Assembly (NCBI GenBank): GCA_002869305.1
Contig: PKTC01000076.1
Coordinates: forward strand, 1-13,741
Source: Marinilabiliales bacterium
GTDB taxonomy: Bacteria > Bacteroidota > Bacteroidia > Bacteroidales > UBA12077
Direction: 5' to 3'
DNA: 13,741 nucleotides
Positions 1 through 7,905 of this stretch are shown here, piece after piece. Each line of letters opens with the position of its first letter. Within the stretch, counting starts at the first letter, position 1. The notes under the pieces were generated by a model. The model saw only the letters and a program-made list of their open reading frames with translations, searched no databases and was not told the DNA's origin. The translations under genes were made by a program, and so were the position numbers.

Positions 1-86
1 TTAACAAGATTTAAGAAATTTTTACTGTCATTAAGGCAGATAAATAGTTTTGAGTTATAAGTTCTGAATTTTGAGTTTTAAAATCG

Positions 87-94
87 TATTTTTG
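87..94 (+). promoter_or_regulatory. kdsB: Putative -7 promoter element for kdsB
   Basis: TATTTTTG matches the Bacteroidota -7 consensus TAnnTTTG at every fixed position. It lies 22 bases before the kdsB ATG, which would leave a short leader of about 15 bases. A TTTG at 70-73 is too close (13 bases) to be an ideal -33 element, so the upstream half is not well supported. The 9-bp sequence TTTTGAGTT occurs twice in this leader region, at 48-56 and 69-77. Confidence 0.45.
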
Positions 95-116
95 TTTAAG
101 ACAAATATATAAACGG

Positions 117-860
117 ATGAAATTTATAGGAATTATTCCTGCACGTTTTGCTTCTAGTCGTTTCCCTGGTAAACCATTGGTTGACATCAAGGGAAAAACA
201 ATGATTCAAAGAGTTTATGAACAATGTAAAAGATCCTTAGAATTTGTTTATGTGGCAACCGATAATCAAAGAATCTATGATGAAGTTGTTGGTTTTGGAG
301 GAAAAGTTGTTTTAACTAACAGTAAACATGAAAGTGGAACAGACCGATTAGCGGAAGCTATTCAAATAATCCAAAACGAGCTAAACATTGACTTTGACGT
401 TGTGATTAACATCCAAGGTGATGAACCCTTTATACGACCAGAGCAAATTGCTGAAATCAAAACATGCTTTAAAGATAATACAACAGAAATTGCAACGCTG
501 GTAAAAATTATTGAAAATTCGGAAGACATTTTTGATGAGAACAAACCAAAGGTAATTCTGGACAAATATATGAATGCGATTTGTTTTAGCCGTTGTCCAA
601 TTCCCTATCTACGAAATAATGCAAAATCAGATTGGATTAAAAAGCATGAATACTATAGACATATTGGTATGTATGCCTATAAAACAGAAACCCTTCTTAA
701 ATTGACCAAGTTAAAACAATCCCTTCTTGAGAAAGCAGAATCATTGGAACAGCTTCGATGGATAGAAAATGGATATAAAATTAAAGTTGCGAAAACAAAC
801 TTTGATTCTCTTGGTGTTGACACACCAGAAGATCTAGAGAAAATATTAAAAACTATGTAA
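117..860 (+). CDS. kdsB: 3-deoxy-manno-octulosonate cytidylyltransferase (CMP-Kdo synthetase)
   Basis: The product joins Kdo to CMP using CTP, releasing pyrophosphate. CMP-Kdo is the donor for adding Kdo to lipid A, so this is a cytoplasmic step of lipopolysaccharide inner-core synthesis. The 247 residues match the family's usual length of about 245-255. The N-terminus carries the nucleotide-binding signature IIPARFASSRFPGKPL (residues 6-21). Other family motifs are VATDN (46-50), ESGTDRLAEA (72-81) and NIQGDEPF (98-105), whose Asp102 would help hold the catalytic magnesium. The C-terminus has RHIGMYAY, SLEQLRWIENGY and GVDTPEDL (Asp235, a second metal ligand). The start is the first ATG in frame, with the signature beginning five residues later. 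The gene appears monocistronic: a promoter-like box lies just upstream and a terminator 33 bases after the TAA stop. It is a housekeeping gene with nothing odd in it. Confidence 0.97.
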   Translation: MKFIGIIPARFASSRFPGKPLVDIKGKTMIQRVYEQCKRSLEFVYVATDNQRIYDEVVGFGGKVVLTNSKHESGTDRLAEAIQIIQNELNIDFDVVINIQGDEPFIRPEQIAEIKTCFKDNTTEIATLVKIIENSEDIFDENKPKVILDKYMNAICFSRCPIPYLRNNAKSDWIKKHEYYRHIGMYAYKTETLLKLTKLKQSLLEKAESLEQLRWIENGYKIKVAKTNFDSLGVDTPEDLEKILKTM

Positions 861-893
861 TAAACTATTTATAGAATAAATAAAATCACTAAG

Positions 894-917
894 AGCTCAA
901 AAATTTGAGCTTTTTTT
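894..917 (+). terminator. Intrinsic terminator of kdsB
   Basis: AGCTCAA (894-900) pairs with TTGAGCT (905-911) around a four-base loop and runs into a T-tract (911-917). This is a textbook rho-independent terminator 33 bases after the kdsB stop codon. Confidence 0.85.
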
Positions 918-954
918 CGTTTATCAATAATTTTTATTCACTCGTAAAAAAAAG

Positions 955-985
955 TTGACAGTTTACAAAAAGTATTTGTAATTTG
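955..985 (+). promoter_or_regulatory. Unassigned promoter-like sequence with internal palindrome
   Basis: TTGACA (955-960) and TAATTTG (979-985) are 18 bases apart. The second is close to the Bacteroidota -7 box but one base shorter than TAnnTTTG. Between and overlapping them is a perfect 7-bp inverted repeat, TTACAAA (963-969) and TTTGTAA (975-981), with a five-base spacer. That is where a repressor operator would sit. No gene follows on this strand before the terminator at 1101-1136, so any transcript would be short and non-coding or encode only a tiny peptide. The promoter assignment is inferred from sequence alone. Confidence 0.35.
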
Positions 986-991
986 AAATAA

Positions 992-1136
992 GAATTAATA
1001 TTACTGAAATCATCATGAAAATACTAGAAGATCACTAAACTAAAACTTTAATATGGAACTAAATAGTTAATGCTTAATTTAGGATTCTTTTCTGTTTGAA
1101 AATAAGATCAGTCCGTGGGCTGATCTTATTTTTTTT
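992..1136 (+). ncRNA. Candidate small RNA between orphan promoter and terminator
   Basis: This is the only content of the gene-free stretch 861-1197 apart from the kdsB terminator. A promoter-like sequence ends at 985 and a strong terminator lies at 1101-1136, predicting a transcript of about 145 bases. It is AT-rich and contains only two minute open frames, starting at 1015 (MKILEDH) and near 1053 (MELNS), neither convincing as a gene. I do not recognise a known RNA family. The start position is a guess set about seven bases after the -7-like box. Alternatively the stretch is simply spacer between two convergent genes. Confidence 0.25.
1101..1136 (+). terminator. Strong intrinsic terminator, possibly bidirectional
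   Basis: AATAAGATCAG (1101-1111) pairs perfectly over 11 bp with CTGATCTTATT (1120-1130). The stem can extend by a T-G and a C-G pair, leaving a four-base loop, and it is followed by a T-tract through 1136. The T-tract favours the + strand. A shorter TTATTTT on the opposite strand means it could also stop transcription of the receptor gene arriving from the right. Confidence 0.8.
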
Positions 1137-1197
1137 ACTGGCGTGCTTGCTAAAATAGTTTAAATCAATTTTTAGATGTTAAACATTGCTATGCTGC

Positions 1198-3612
1198 TTA
1201 TAGTTGAATAATTATTCCGAGTGTTGGTAAAATAGTTCCTGAACCTTGATCAACAATTGTTTTCATTAAATAACGATCAGGATTAGCAGGATCCACAACG
1301 AAATTTCCATTTGTATCTGTTACAGGAACAAATTTATCGGGTTGATCAGATTGAAAATTATATACATTCTGAATATCAAGATATAACATTAAAGACCATT
1401 TTTTATAAAAATATTGTTTATCGACCCTTATGTCCAGTTGATGAAAAGCATTTAATCTTGAGGAATTCAGTTGAGAAAAATCAAGATATTCTCTACCCCT
1501 TGCGTCCCAAGCAGAAATTAAACTTGTTTTGTACTCATCAATGGGTGTGAATGGCGAACCTCCAACAAAACGCCATTTAAATCCAAATTGCCAATTTCTT
1601 TTGAAATCTTTAGTTGCAGTGATATTTAATAGATGAATGTTATCCCATGCACTCGATATATAATCAGAATTAAAACTAAGATTATCATCAAAATCCTTAA
1701 ATTCACTTCTTACAAATGTATAGGATAATACGGTATTGAATCCCCATAAATCTTTATGCCTTGCCAGTAGTTCGACACCATATGAACGCCCATCTGCAAT
1801 AGAAAGAACCTCTTCGTCGCCAAAAGTTCCAAAATCGGCTCCTTTGTTTGCGATAGAAATAGAATCATTAGCGGAAAATGGATAATCACGATAGTATTTA
1901 TAAAACCCTTCAATGGATAAAAATGACTGATCTGTTGGAAGGTATTCAAAGCCTCCTACTACATGATCTACAGACACATATCTTAATCCGTTCTTCTTAT
2001 TTAAAAAATCACCTGCTGTATTGCTAAAACCTAAAGTAGTATATGCTGGCAATTGATAATATCGACCTGTATTAAAATTTATTGAAAGCTCGGACAAAAT
2101 CTTATAAGAAGCAGATATTCTTGGTGAAATTTGATCTAACAAATTGGACATACTCGAAGAATAGTTATTTGCATCAGACCTTAAACCTAAAGATACAATT
2201 AATCTTTTTTGATAGAAATCTTTACTTATTTGTCCGAATAAAGACCATTTCCAAAGATCAAGCATTATATCATAATCAGTTATCACCCTGGTTAACCCAA
2301 CAATATCTTGCCTATAAGTATTATTAGTATATTGTGCATATTCTAATCCAGCACCAATATTAAATTTTAATCCATTGTCGGTTCTTGTTGTGTTTTCGTA
2401 ACGAAATTTGTTTTCCGCTTCTGTTGATAGGTAATCGAATGTTAACAAAGAATCTACCTCTATATTGTTTCTGTATTTATAAGAATAATTGTTTAAATAA
2501 CTTCGGCTTAAAACCCATGTACCGTAACTTTTTTCCCGATAATGTTTATAAACAGCACCTAAGGTATAAGTCCATTGTTCATTCACAGGCAAATAATTAA
2601 GTATATATTGCTGTAAATCTGTTTCGTTGGCTTCTAAATTAAGTTCCGAAACATCGTAAGCTGCTAAGCCTATAAGAGTTAATTCGCTTTTCTGATTAAA
2701 TCGAGTTTTAATCTTAAACTGTGCATCGTTGAAAGTAGGTAAAAAAGGAAGTTCAAGTACTGAAAATAATAATTGCAAATAAGATCTTCGAGCAGAAAAT
2801 ATGAAAGATGTTTTCTCCCCTAAAGGTCCATCTATGGTTAAAGCAACTTCTGAAGAACCTAATGATCCTTGAATCTCAAGTTTCTCAGAATTTCCGTCTT
2901 TTTGCTTAAATTCAATAATAGAACTTAATGCATCGCCCCTGTTTGCAGGAAAGGCTCCAGAATATAAATTTACCTCGCGAATAAAATCAACATTTAAAAT
3001 TCCAACCGGACCTCCAGATGCACCTTGTGTCGCAAAATGATTTATGTTCGGAATCTCAACATCATCTAAAAAAAATGAATTTTCGCTTGGACCTCCTCCA
3101 CGAACAATAACATCGTTTCTCTGTGCGGGCGTTGAGGCTACTCCAGGAAAAGATTGAATAACTTTTGATATATCACGATTGGCTCCTGGTATTTTCTCAA
3201 TTTCTTGCACTCCAATGACTCTTAGAGAAACAGGACTTTCTTCTGTTTTTCGAAATGCGGAAGGTTTCACCACAACCTCATCTAATTGTATATTTGCTTG
3301 ATCCAAGGGAATATCAATATTAACGGTTCTTGCATTAGAAACAATTATTTCAGGAGAAACATATGTATCAAAACCAACAGCCGAAACTTGAATCCTAAAA
3401 AATCCAGGTTGAATTCCGGTAAACTTAAATTCACCATCGAAATTTGAAGCCGAACCTGTATTTGTTTGAAAAATAACTACATTAGCAAAAGGAATTGGCT
3501 CGTTATTTTTACTATTAAATATCCTTCCCTCAATTGTCCCATTGTAACTCTGGCTATAGGAACTATAGTAAATTCATAATAAAAGGCTTAATACAACTAT
3601 TTTTAATTTCAT
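1198..3612 (-). pseudogene. TonB-dependent outer-membrane receptor, interrupted by in-frame TGA in the signal peptide
   Basis: The frame from ATG 3612 to TAA 1198 is 804 codons with one interruption, TGA at codon 13 (3576-3574). The N-terminus reads MKLKIVVLSLLL, stop, IYYSSYSQ, a clear export signal broken in its hydrophobic core. Next is a carboxypeptidase-like regulatory domain (about residues 23-105: GTIEGRIFN, PFANVVIF, FDGEFKFTGIQPGFFRIQVSAVGFD). A TonB plug follows (about 110-205: LDEVVV, DVIVRGGG, SFFLDDVEIP), then a long beta-barrel ending GIIIQL. Such receptors import large ligands across the outer membrane with TonB-ExbBD energy. Nothing shows the ligand, and no SusD-like partner is present. 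After the TGA the first possible start is TTG at 3306, giving 702 residues without signal or N-terminal domain, which could not be exported. The rest of the frame is undamaged, so the mutation is very recent, read through, or a sequencing error. The gene lies 66 bases downstream of the GSCFA gene and is probably co-transcribed. Confidence 0.85.
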
Positions 3613-3678
3613 GATCCGACTCAAGATTTGTTTATTTTTAAAAACAATTTATTAAACAACTTGTTCAAATCGTAAAAA

Positions 3679-4638
3679 TTAGCTTTTATTAAATCGAATA
3701 AATGGATATTTACCAGTAATTCTTTCCTTTTCTTTTTTCAGGTTTTTAATAAAATCTTTATGACTTACTGTATTTGGATTTAATGGACGATGATTATCAG
3801 CAAGAATAATTTTATTTACCTCTTTTAGAATCTCTTTTGTTTCTTCATCGAGGTAAGTAACAACGAAATGTTCCCATATATATTCTATCGCAACTTTAGA
3901 AGGGTGCAACATATCGTCGGCATAAAACCTATAATCGCGCAAATCATCCATCATAATTTCATATGAAGGATAATATTCAACATTTTCGAAAATCTTTTTT
4001 AATTGATGAATAGCTAATAATAATGTTGATTTACTTAGTTGATTCTCCACAGCACCATCTTTCCAATGCCTTATCGGACTTACAGTAAAAATTATTTTTA
4101 AATCAGGATTAAAATCTTCTAACCTGTTGATTAGCTTTGCCCATTGGACAAAAATATCTTCAACACCTAGTTTATATCTAACAAACTCTTTGGAAGGTAT
4201 CTTGTGACAATTTGAAACTACTTTACCAAACTTTTTATATTCATACACCCAAGCAGTTCCGAAGCTAAGAATTAAATATTTTGCATTTTTTAGATGTACC
4301 CTGGATTGATTTAGTGTTTCATTAATTTTTGTTAAAGCTTTCTTTTTTTCAGGATTCGAAAACTCTGTATCGTGATAAAAACTTATCCATTGTTCATTAA
4401 AGAAAATCAAATCGTTTTCTTCAAAATCTCTTTTATCTAGAATAATCTCTATACTTTGTCTGAGGGAAACTGGATTATACAAAACTCCAAATGGATTTAC
4501 CATAACTGGAAACTTTAAATCGACCATCTTATTCCCAATATTTTCGGTAAAACAAGAACCCATGAACAAAACTGGTGTTTGGTAATTAATTTTGTTTCTG
4601 GATGGTTTTGGTTCTATTTTAGTGCGAAATTCATTCAT
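3679..4638 (-). CDS. GSCFA domain-containing protein (SGNH-hydrolase-like)
   Basis: This is a 319-residue member of the GSCFA family, named for a motif seen here as GSCFTENIG (27-35). The fold is related to SGNH esterases. Ser28 sits where the nucleophile would be, SFGTAWVY (125-132) and TVSPIRHW (185-192) form the central blocks, and ADDMLHPS (240-247) supplies the Asp242-x-x-His245 pair typical of SGNH catalytic sites. The family is widespread in Bacteroidota and its substrate is not established, so an esterase or acyl-transfer role is inference. There is no signal peptide or membrane segment, which suggests a cytoplasmic enzyme. The gene starts 11 bases after the stop of the alpha/beta hydrolase gene upstream, with a weak AAAGG before the ATG, so the two are almost certainly co-transcribed and may act on related esters or lipids. 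Confidence 0.93.
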   Translation of the reverse strand: MNEFRTKIEPKPSRNKINYQTPVLFMGSCFTENIGNKMVDLKFPVMVNPFGVLYNPVSLRQSIEIILDKRDFEENDLIFFNEQWISFYHDTEFSNPEKKKALTKINETLNQSRVHLKNAKYLILSFGTAWVYEYKKFGKVVSNCHKIPSKEFVRYKLGVEDIFVQWAKLINRLEDFNPDLKIIFTVSPIRHWKDGAVENQLSKSTLLLAIHQLKKIFENVEYYPSYEIMMDDLRDYRFYADDMLHPSKVAIEYIWEHFVVTYLDEETKEILKEVNKIILADNHRPLNPNTVSHKDFIKNLKKEKERITGKYPFIRFNKS

Positions 4639-4649
4639 TATATTAACCT

Positions 4650-5495
4650 TTAGCTATTTAAGCTTTTTTCTACCCATTTTAAAATATATTCAAAAATTTC
4701 ATCCTTTTCCAATTCGTTATGCAATTCATGATACAATCCATCCCATTCTTTGTATTCAATTTCCTTTCCTAATTTTTTGGCCTTTTCAAAAAATCCTCTG
4801 CTAGCAACATGAGAAGTGATGTTGTCGCCATTTCCGTGTTGGATCAGAATCGGCATATTAATCTTATCTGCATTATCAATTGCCCAATGCCCGGCCTTGT
4901 AAATTTCGAAAAACATCCGTGCCGAAATTTTTTCATGAATTAACGAGTCTTTTATGTATTGGCCAACAATACTTTCATCGTGCGTTAAACCTACAACCTC
5001 CAATTTTGAATTTTGTGTAAACTTTGGATACACTTTGTTCATAATTCTCGCTAGAAGAAGGGTTAAATAAGAAGGATTAAATGCCAATTTATACCATGGA
5101 GAAGAAATTATTGCTCCTTTAAACTCATCATCTTTCTTTAAAATATAATTTGTAACAATATTCCCTCCTAAACTATGTCCGTATATAAATTGAGGTAAAT
5201 CTGGAAATAATTTTTTTGATTCTTTAATTAGTACATCAATATCTTCTAGAAAATCATTAAACCTTGATATGTGACCTCTTCTACCATCCGATTTACCATG
5301 CCCTCGATAATCTATGGCATGAACTAGATATCCTTTTTCAACAAATTTCATGGCCCATGGATCATAACGTTCCATATATTCACCAAATCCATGAACCAGA
5401 TTAATTATAGCTTTGGGTGTATTTTGGGGTTCCCATAAATAACCAGAAAGTTTCATTCCATCGAATGATGCATATGCTGTTGACTTATAATTCAT
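4650..5495 (-). CDS. Alpha/beta hydrolase, monoacylglycerol lipase / lysophospholipase type
   Basis: This 281-residue protein belongs to the Hydrolase_4 (serine aminopeptidase S33-like) group, which includes monoacylglycerol lipases and lysophospholipases. The oxyanion-hole motif is HGFGEYMERY (35-44). DYRGHGKSDG (62-71) is typical of the lipase branch. GHSLGG (106-111) places the nucleophile at Ser108. Asp224 in HGNGDN and His256 in GLYHELHNE complete the triad. There is no signal peptide, so it probably acts in the cytoplasm on monoglycerides, lysophospholipids or similar esters; the substrate cannot be read from sequence. It is the first gene of the likely unit with the GSCFA gene and the TonB receptor. 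Its ATG lies only 45 bases from the divergent yjbQ-family gene, and a perfect TAnnTTTG box at 5532-5525 may drive it. All catalytic residues are present. Confidence 0.93.
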   Translation of the reverse strand: MNYKSTAYASFDGMKLSGYLWEPQNTPKAIINLVHGFGEYMERYDPWAMKFVEKGYLVHAIDYRGHGKSDGRRGHISRFNDFLEDIDVLIKESKKLFPDLPQFIYGHSLGGNIVTNYILKKDDEFKGAIISSPWYKLAFNPSYLTLLLARIMNKVYPKFTQNSKLEVVGLTHDESIVGQYIKDSLIHEKISARMFFEIYKAGHWAIDNADKINMPILIQHGNGDNITSHVASRGFFEKAKKLGKEIEYKEWDGLYHELHNELEKDEIFEYILKWVEKSLNS

Positions 5496-5524
5496 ATTTG
5501 ATTAGCTTAGCTATAAAATTGTAT

Positions 5525-5532
5525 CAAATTTA
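5525..5532 (-). promoter_or_regulatory. Putative -7 promoter element for the alpha/beta hydrolase unit
   Basis: Read on the minus strand the bases are TAAATTTG, matching all fixed positions of TAnnTTTG, 29 bases before the hydrolase ATG at 5495. No ideally spaced -33 TTTG is present (candidates lie 14 and 23 bases away). The box overlaps a 7-bp inverted repeat, ATTTGAT (5496-5502) and ATCAAAT (5523-5529), in the 45-base divergent gap. Confidence 0.4.
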
Positions 5533-5540
5533 CTGATATT

Positions 5541-5945
5541 ATGCAACAAATCATACAAATATCCACTGACAAACAAAATGGTCTTTATGATATAACAAAT
5601 CAAGTTGAACTATTGGTTTTCGAAAGTAAAATTAAAAATGGCATCGTAAATATTTATTCCCAAGGAGCAACAGCCGCTATTATGATTCAGGAAAATTGGG
5701 ATGATTCAGTTCAAAATGATGTTATTAATTTATTACGGAAACTAATTCCATCTGGAGTTTGGCTCCATGATTCACAGGATAGTAATGGCGATGCACATCT
5801 AAAAGCTGGGATTATAGGACCAAGTGAAACTGTACCCATTGTTGATGGCAAAATGGGTTTATCGACCTGGCAAAATATTTTCTTTTGCGAGTTTGATGGA
5901 CCTAGAACTAAGCGAAATATTGTTATTTCTATACTTTCTAATTAA
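5541..5945 (+). CDS. YjbQ family protein (UPF0047), possible secondary thiamine-phosphate synthase
   Basis: This small cytoplasmic protein of 134 residues has the normal length for UPF0047/YjbQ. The C-terminal half carries the family signature: GDAHLKAGIIGPSETVPI (83-100), GKMGLSTWQNIFFCEFDGPR (103-122) and the basic TKRNIVISIL tail. Conserved His76, Asp84 and His86 lie where the family has a probable metal or active site. Escherichia coli YjbQ has been reported to have low thiamine-phosphate synthase activity in vitro, but its true role is unsettled, so I do not claim a pathway. No thiamine genes are nearby. The ATG is the first in frame and follows a near-match to the -7 box (CATATTTG, 5493-5500). 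The gene is divergent from the hydrolase unit and 73 bases upstream of the DUF3078 gene, with no terminator between them. Confidence 0.92.
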   Translation: MQQIIQISTDKQNGLYDITNQVELLVFESKIKNGIVNIYSQGATAAIMIQENWDDSVQNDVINLLRKLIPSGVWLHDSQDSNGDAHLKAGIIGPSETVPIVDGKMGLSTWQNIFFCEFDGPRTKRNIVISILSN

Positions 5946-6018
5946 CTTAGAGTAAGCCCCTGAACAATTTAAAATTCAATTTGTATTAAACTATGTTAAA
6001 AATTAAATACCGAATAAA

Positions 6019-6879
6019 ATGATTAAAAAAGCTACCTTATTAATTACACTAGTCTTATTCTCCAGTAATATTCTTAAAGCACAGGAACAAACTGACACAT
6101 TGCAGTATTGGAAATTTAATGGTGTTACATCTGTTAACTTTTCACAAGTTTCATTAACTAACTGGGCTCCTGGTGGTGAAAATTCATATGCTTTTAATGG
6201 CTTATTAAATCTTTCACTAAACTATTCCAAGGATAAAAATGATTGGGCAAATACACTTGACATAGGATATGGAATTCAAAAGCAGGGAGATCAGGATATT
6301 AGAAAGACAGACGATCATATTGATTTCATTTCGAAATATGGACGTAAAATTTCTAAAACGTTTTTTGTGAGCGCCATGCTTAACTTTAAAACTCAAATGA
6401 ACGAAGGATTAAAATATGAATCAGATCCAGATACCAGTTATGTAATATCTAAGTTTTTAGCCCCAGGTTATTTACAAGCAGCCTTAGGTATGGAATATAA
6501 ACCAAACGAGGCTTTTTATGCTGTACTATCTCCTATTGCCGGAAAATTAACCATGGTTTTGGATGATACTTTATCAGCAAGAGGTGCATTTGGTGTTGAT
6601 CCAGGATCCAAATCCAGAATGGAACTGGGAGGTTCAGCCGCCATTGGAGTAAAAAAGGAGATTATGAAAAATGTAACTTTTAACTCTACCTTAGGATTAT
6701 TTACAAACTATATAGAAAACATACAAAATGTCGATCTTGACTGGAAAGTCATGATTAACATGAAAATTAACGATTACTTGTCTGCGAATCTAAATACTCA
6801 TCTGGTTTACGATGATGATATGATTCAGGACCTTCAGTTTAAAGAAGTGTTTGGGGTTGGTTTAACCTATAAATTTTAG
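6019..6879 (+). CDS. DUF3078 domain-containing outer-membrane protein
   Basis: The 286-residue product begins with a clear signal peptide (MIKKATLLITLVLFSSNILKAQ) with likely cleavage after Ala21 or Gln22. The mature protein opens with the DUF3078 hallmark, WKFNG (31-35) followed by FSQVSLTNWAPGG (41-53). The remainder alternates polar and aromatic residues in short strands such as FNGLLNLSLNYS and SANLNTHLVYDD, and ends in GVGLTYKF. A terminal aromatic residue is the usual signal for insertion of a beta-barrel into the outer membrane. The family is confined largely to Bacteroidota and has no established function, so outer-membrane location is inference from the strand pattern. A weak -7-like box (TCAATTTG, 5976-5983) lies upstream. 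It may be transcribed with the YjbQ-family gene, but no functional link is evident. It converges on queG with 67 bases between them and no clear terminator. Confidence 0.9.
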   Translation: MIKKATLLITLVLFSSNILKAQEQTDTLQYWKFNGVTSVNFSQVSLTNWAPGGENSYAFNGLLNLSLNYSKDKNDWANTLDIGYGIQKQGDQDIRKTDDHIDFISKYGRKISKTFFVSAMLNFKTQMNEGLKYESDPDTSYVISKFLAPGYLQAALGMEYKPNEAFYAVLSPIAGKLTMVLDDTLSARGAFGVDPGSKSRMELGGSAAIGVKKEIMKNVTFNSTLGLFTNYIENIQNVDLDWKVMINMKINDYLSANLNTHLVYDDDMIQDLQFKEVFGVGLTYKF

Positions 6880-6946
6880 TATACCAATATGGGAGCAGTC
6901 AAAATAATTGGTGAATAATTCTATTAATCTATTGATAATTTAATTA

Positions 6947-7864
6947 TTATTCTAAGAAATCAATATTTCGTTTTAAACCTTCAAACTTGTTTCGTTCAAA
7001 TGGAGTGCTCTTAAAAAGTTTTTTATAACTTACTTTATCTATGCTTTGCCAATCCTCTTTTCTTAGATTTTGAAGTTCTTTAAGACTATTAAATTGAGGC
7101 TCATAATGTGGTTTTGATTTTGAGTTCCAGGGGCAAACATCCTGGCAAATGTCGCATCCAAAAATCCAATTGTTTAGTTTTCCTTTAAATTCATTTGGTA
7201 TATCACCCTTCTTTTCAATGGTTAGATAAGATATACATCTTCGTGCATCCAATTCATAAGAGCTTAATGCATTTGTTGGGCAGGCATCAATGCATTTAGC
7301 GCAATTTCCACAGTAATCCTTTATTGATTGGTCATATTCTAATTCCAAATCTAAAATAAGTTCCCCTATAAATTGAAACGAGCCAAATTCTTTTGAAATT
7401 AAATTCGTGTTTTTTCCGATCCAGCCTAAGCCTGATTTTGCAGCCCAGACTTTATCCATCACTGGCGCTGAATCGACAAATGCTCTACCTGACAAATCAC
7501 CAAATTCAGTTTTTATGAACTCCAAAAGTTCAAAAAGTTTCTCTTTTAAAACAAAGTGGTAATCTCTGCCATATGCATATTTAGAGATTTTAAAGGTATC
7601 TTCTTTTTGTTGCTTTTTGGGATAGTAATTGTATAATACAGAAATGACTGATTTAGCTCCTTCAACCAGTTTTCTTGGATCAGTACGCTTTTCAAAATGA
7701 TTTTCCATGTATTGCATTTCGCCATGAAAACCTTTATCGAGCCATTCTTTTAATTGTTTTGATTCTTTTTCGAGATAATCAGCTTTGGAAATACCGACAG
7801 CAGAGAAGCCAAGTTCTTTAGCCTTGTTTTTTATTAGCGCACTTATTTTGGATTTGTTTTTCAT
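6947..7864 (-). CDS. queG: Epoxyqueuosine reductase (short form)
   Basis: QueG reduces epoxyqueuosine to queuosine at the wobble base of GUN-anticodon tRNAs, using cobalamin and two [4Fe-4S] clusters in the cytoplasm. The catalytic segment FVDSAPVMDKVWAAKSGLGW (129-148) includes the proton-donor Asp131. Cluster ligands are complete: Cys185, 188, 191 and 195 in CGNCAKCIDACP, Cys210, and Cys237, 240 and 244 in CDICQDVCPW. The 305-residue length fits the short form, without the C-terminal HEAT-like extension of the 379-residue Escherichia coli protein. The ATG at 7864 is the natural start because the conserved N-terminus (IKNKAKELGFSAVGIS) follows directly. Only six bases separate this ATG from the inverted-repeat cassette upstream, so the leader lies inside that cassette and any native promoter may have been displaced. 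Demand for clusters could be met by the SUF operon upstream. Confidence 0.96.
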   Translation of the reverse strand: MKNKSKISALIKNKAKELGFSAVGISKADYLEKESKQLKEWLDKGFHGEMQYMENHFEKRTDPRKLVEGAKSVISVLYNYYPKKQQKEDTFKISKYAYGRDYHFVLKEKLFELLEFIKTEFGDLSGRAFVDSAPVMDKVWAAKSGLGWIGKNTNLISKEFGSFQFIGELILDLELEYDQSIKDYCGNCAKCIDACPTNALSSYELDARRCISYLTIEKKGDIPNEFKGKLNNWIFGCDICQDVCPWNSKSKPHYEPQFNSLKELQNLRKEDWQSIDKVSYKKLFKSTPFERNKFEGLKRNIDFLE

Positions 7865-7870
7865 AGGTAC

Positions 7871-7905
7871 AGCTTCATGCTACGTGCCAAATGCTTCATG
7901 CTTCA
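7871..7905 (+). repeat. Left inverted repeat of the four-helix-bundle cassette
   Basis: It begins AGCTTCATGCTACGT and ends ATGCTTCATGCTTCA, pairing with 8353-8319 at 24 of 35 positions (12 of the outer 15). It also contains GCTTCATGCT as a perfect direct repeat at 7872-7881 and 7893-7902. Its inner end coincides exactly with the stop codon (7905-7903) of the restored four-helix-bundle frame. Confidence 0.5.

Noticed and set aside
1101..1130. tRNA or riboswitch-like structure
   Set aside because: The segment is a single hairpin with a T-tract. There is no cloverleaf, CCA end or multi-helix junction, so a terminator is sufficient.
1311..2600. Several open frames of 70-80 codons on the plus strand inside the receptor gene
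   Set aside because: They lie entirely within a long recognisable coding frame on the other strand, resemble no family and have no start signals. They are shadow frames.
3574..3576. TGA as a recoded tryptophan or selenocysteine codon
   Set aside because: Tryptophan is encoded by TGG in the frames I read here, and the codon lies in a signal peptide with no plausible role for selenocysteine. The second interruption in the window is TAA, which neither model explains.
1198..3612. SusC-type glycan uptake locus
   Set aside because: No SusD-like lipoprotein, sigma/anti-sigma pair or glycoside hydrolase is adjacent, so the receptor's substrate class cannot be assigned.
6880..6946. Terminator between the convergent DUF3078 and queG genes
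   Set aside because: The stretch is AT-rich, but I could not find a stem of more than a few base pairs followed by a T-tract in either direction.
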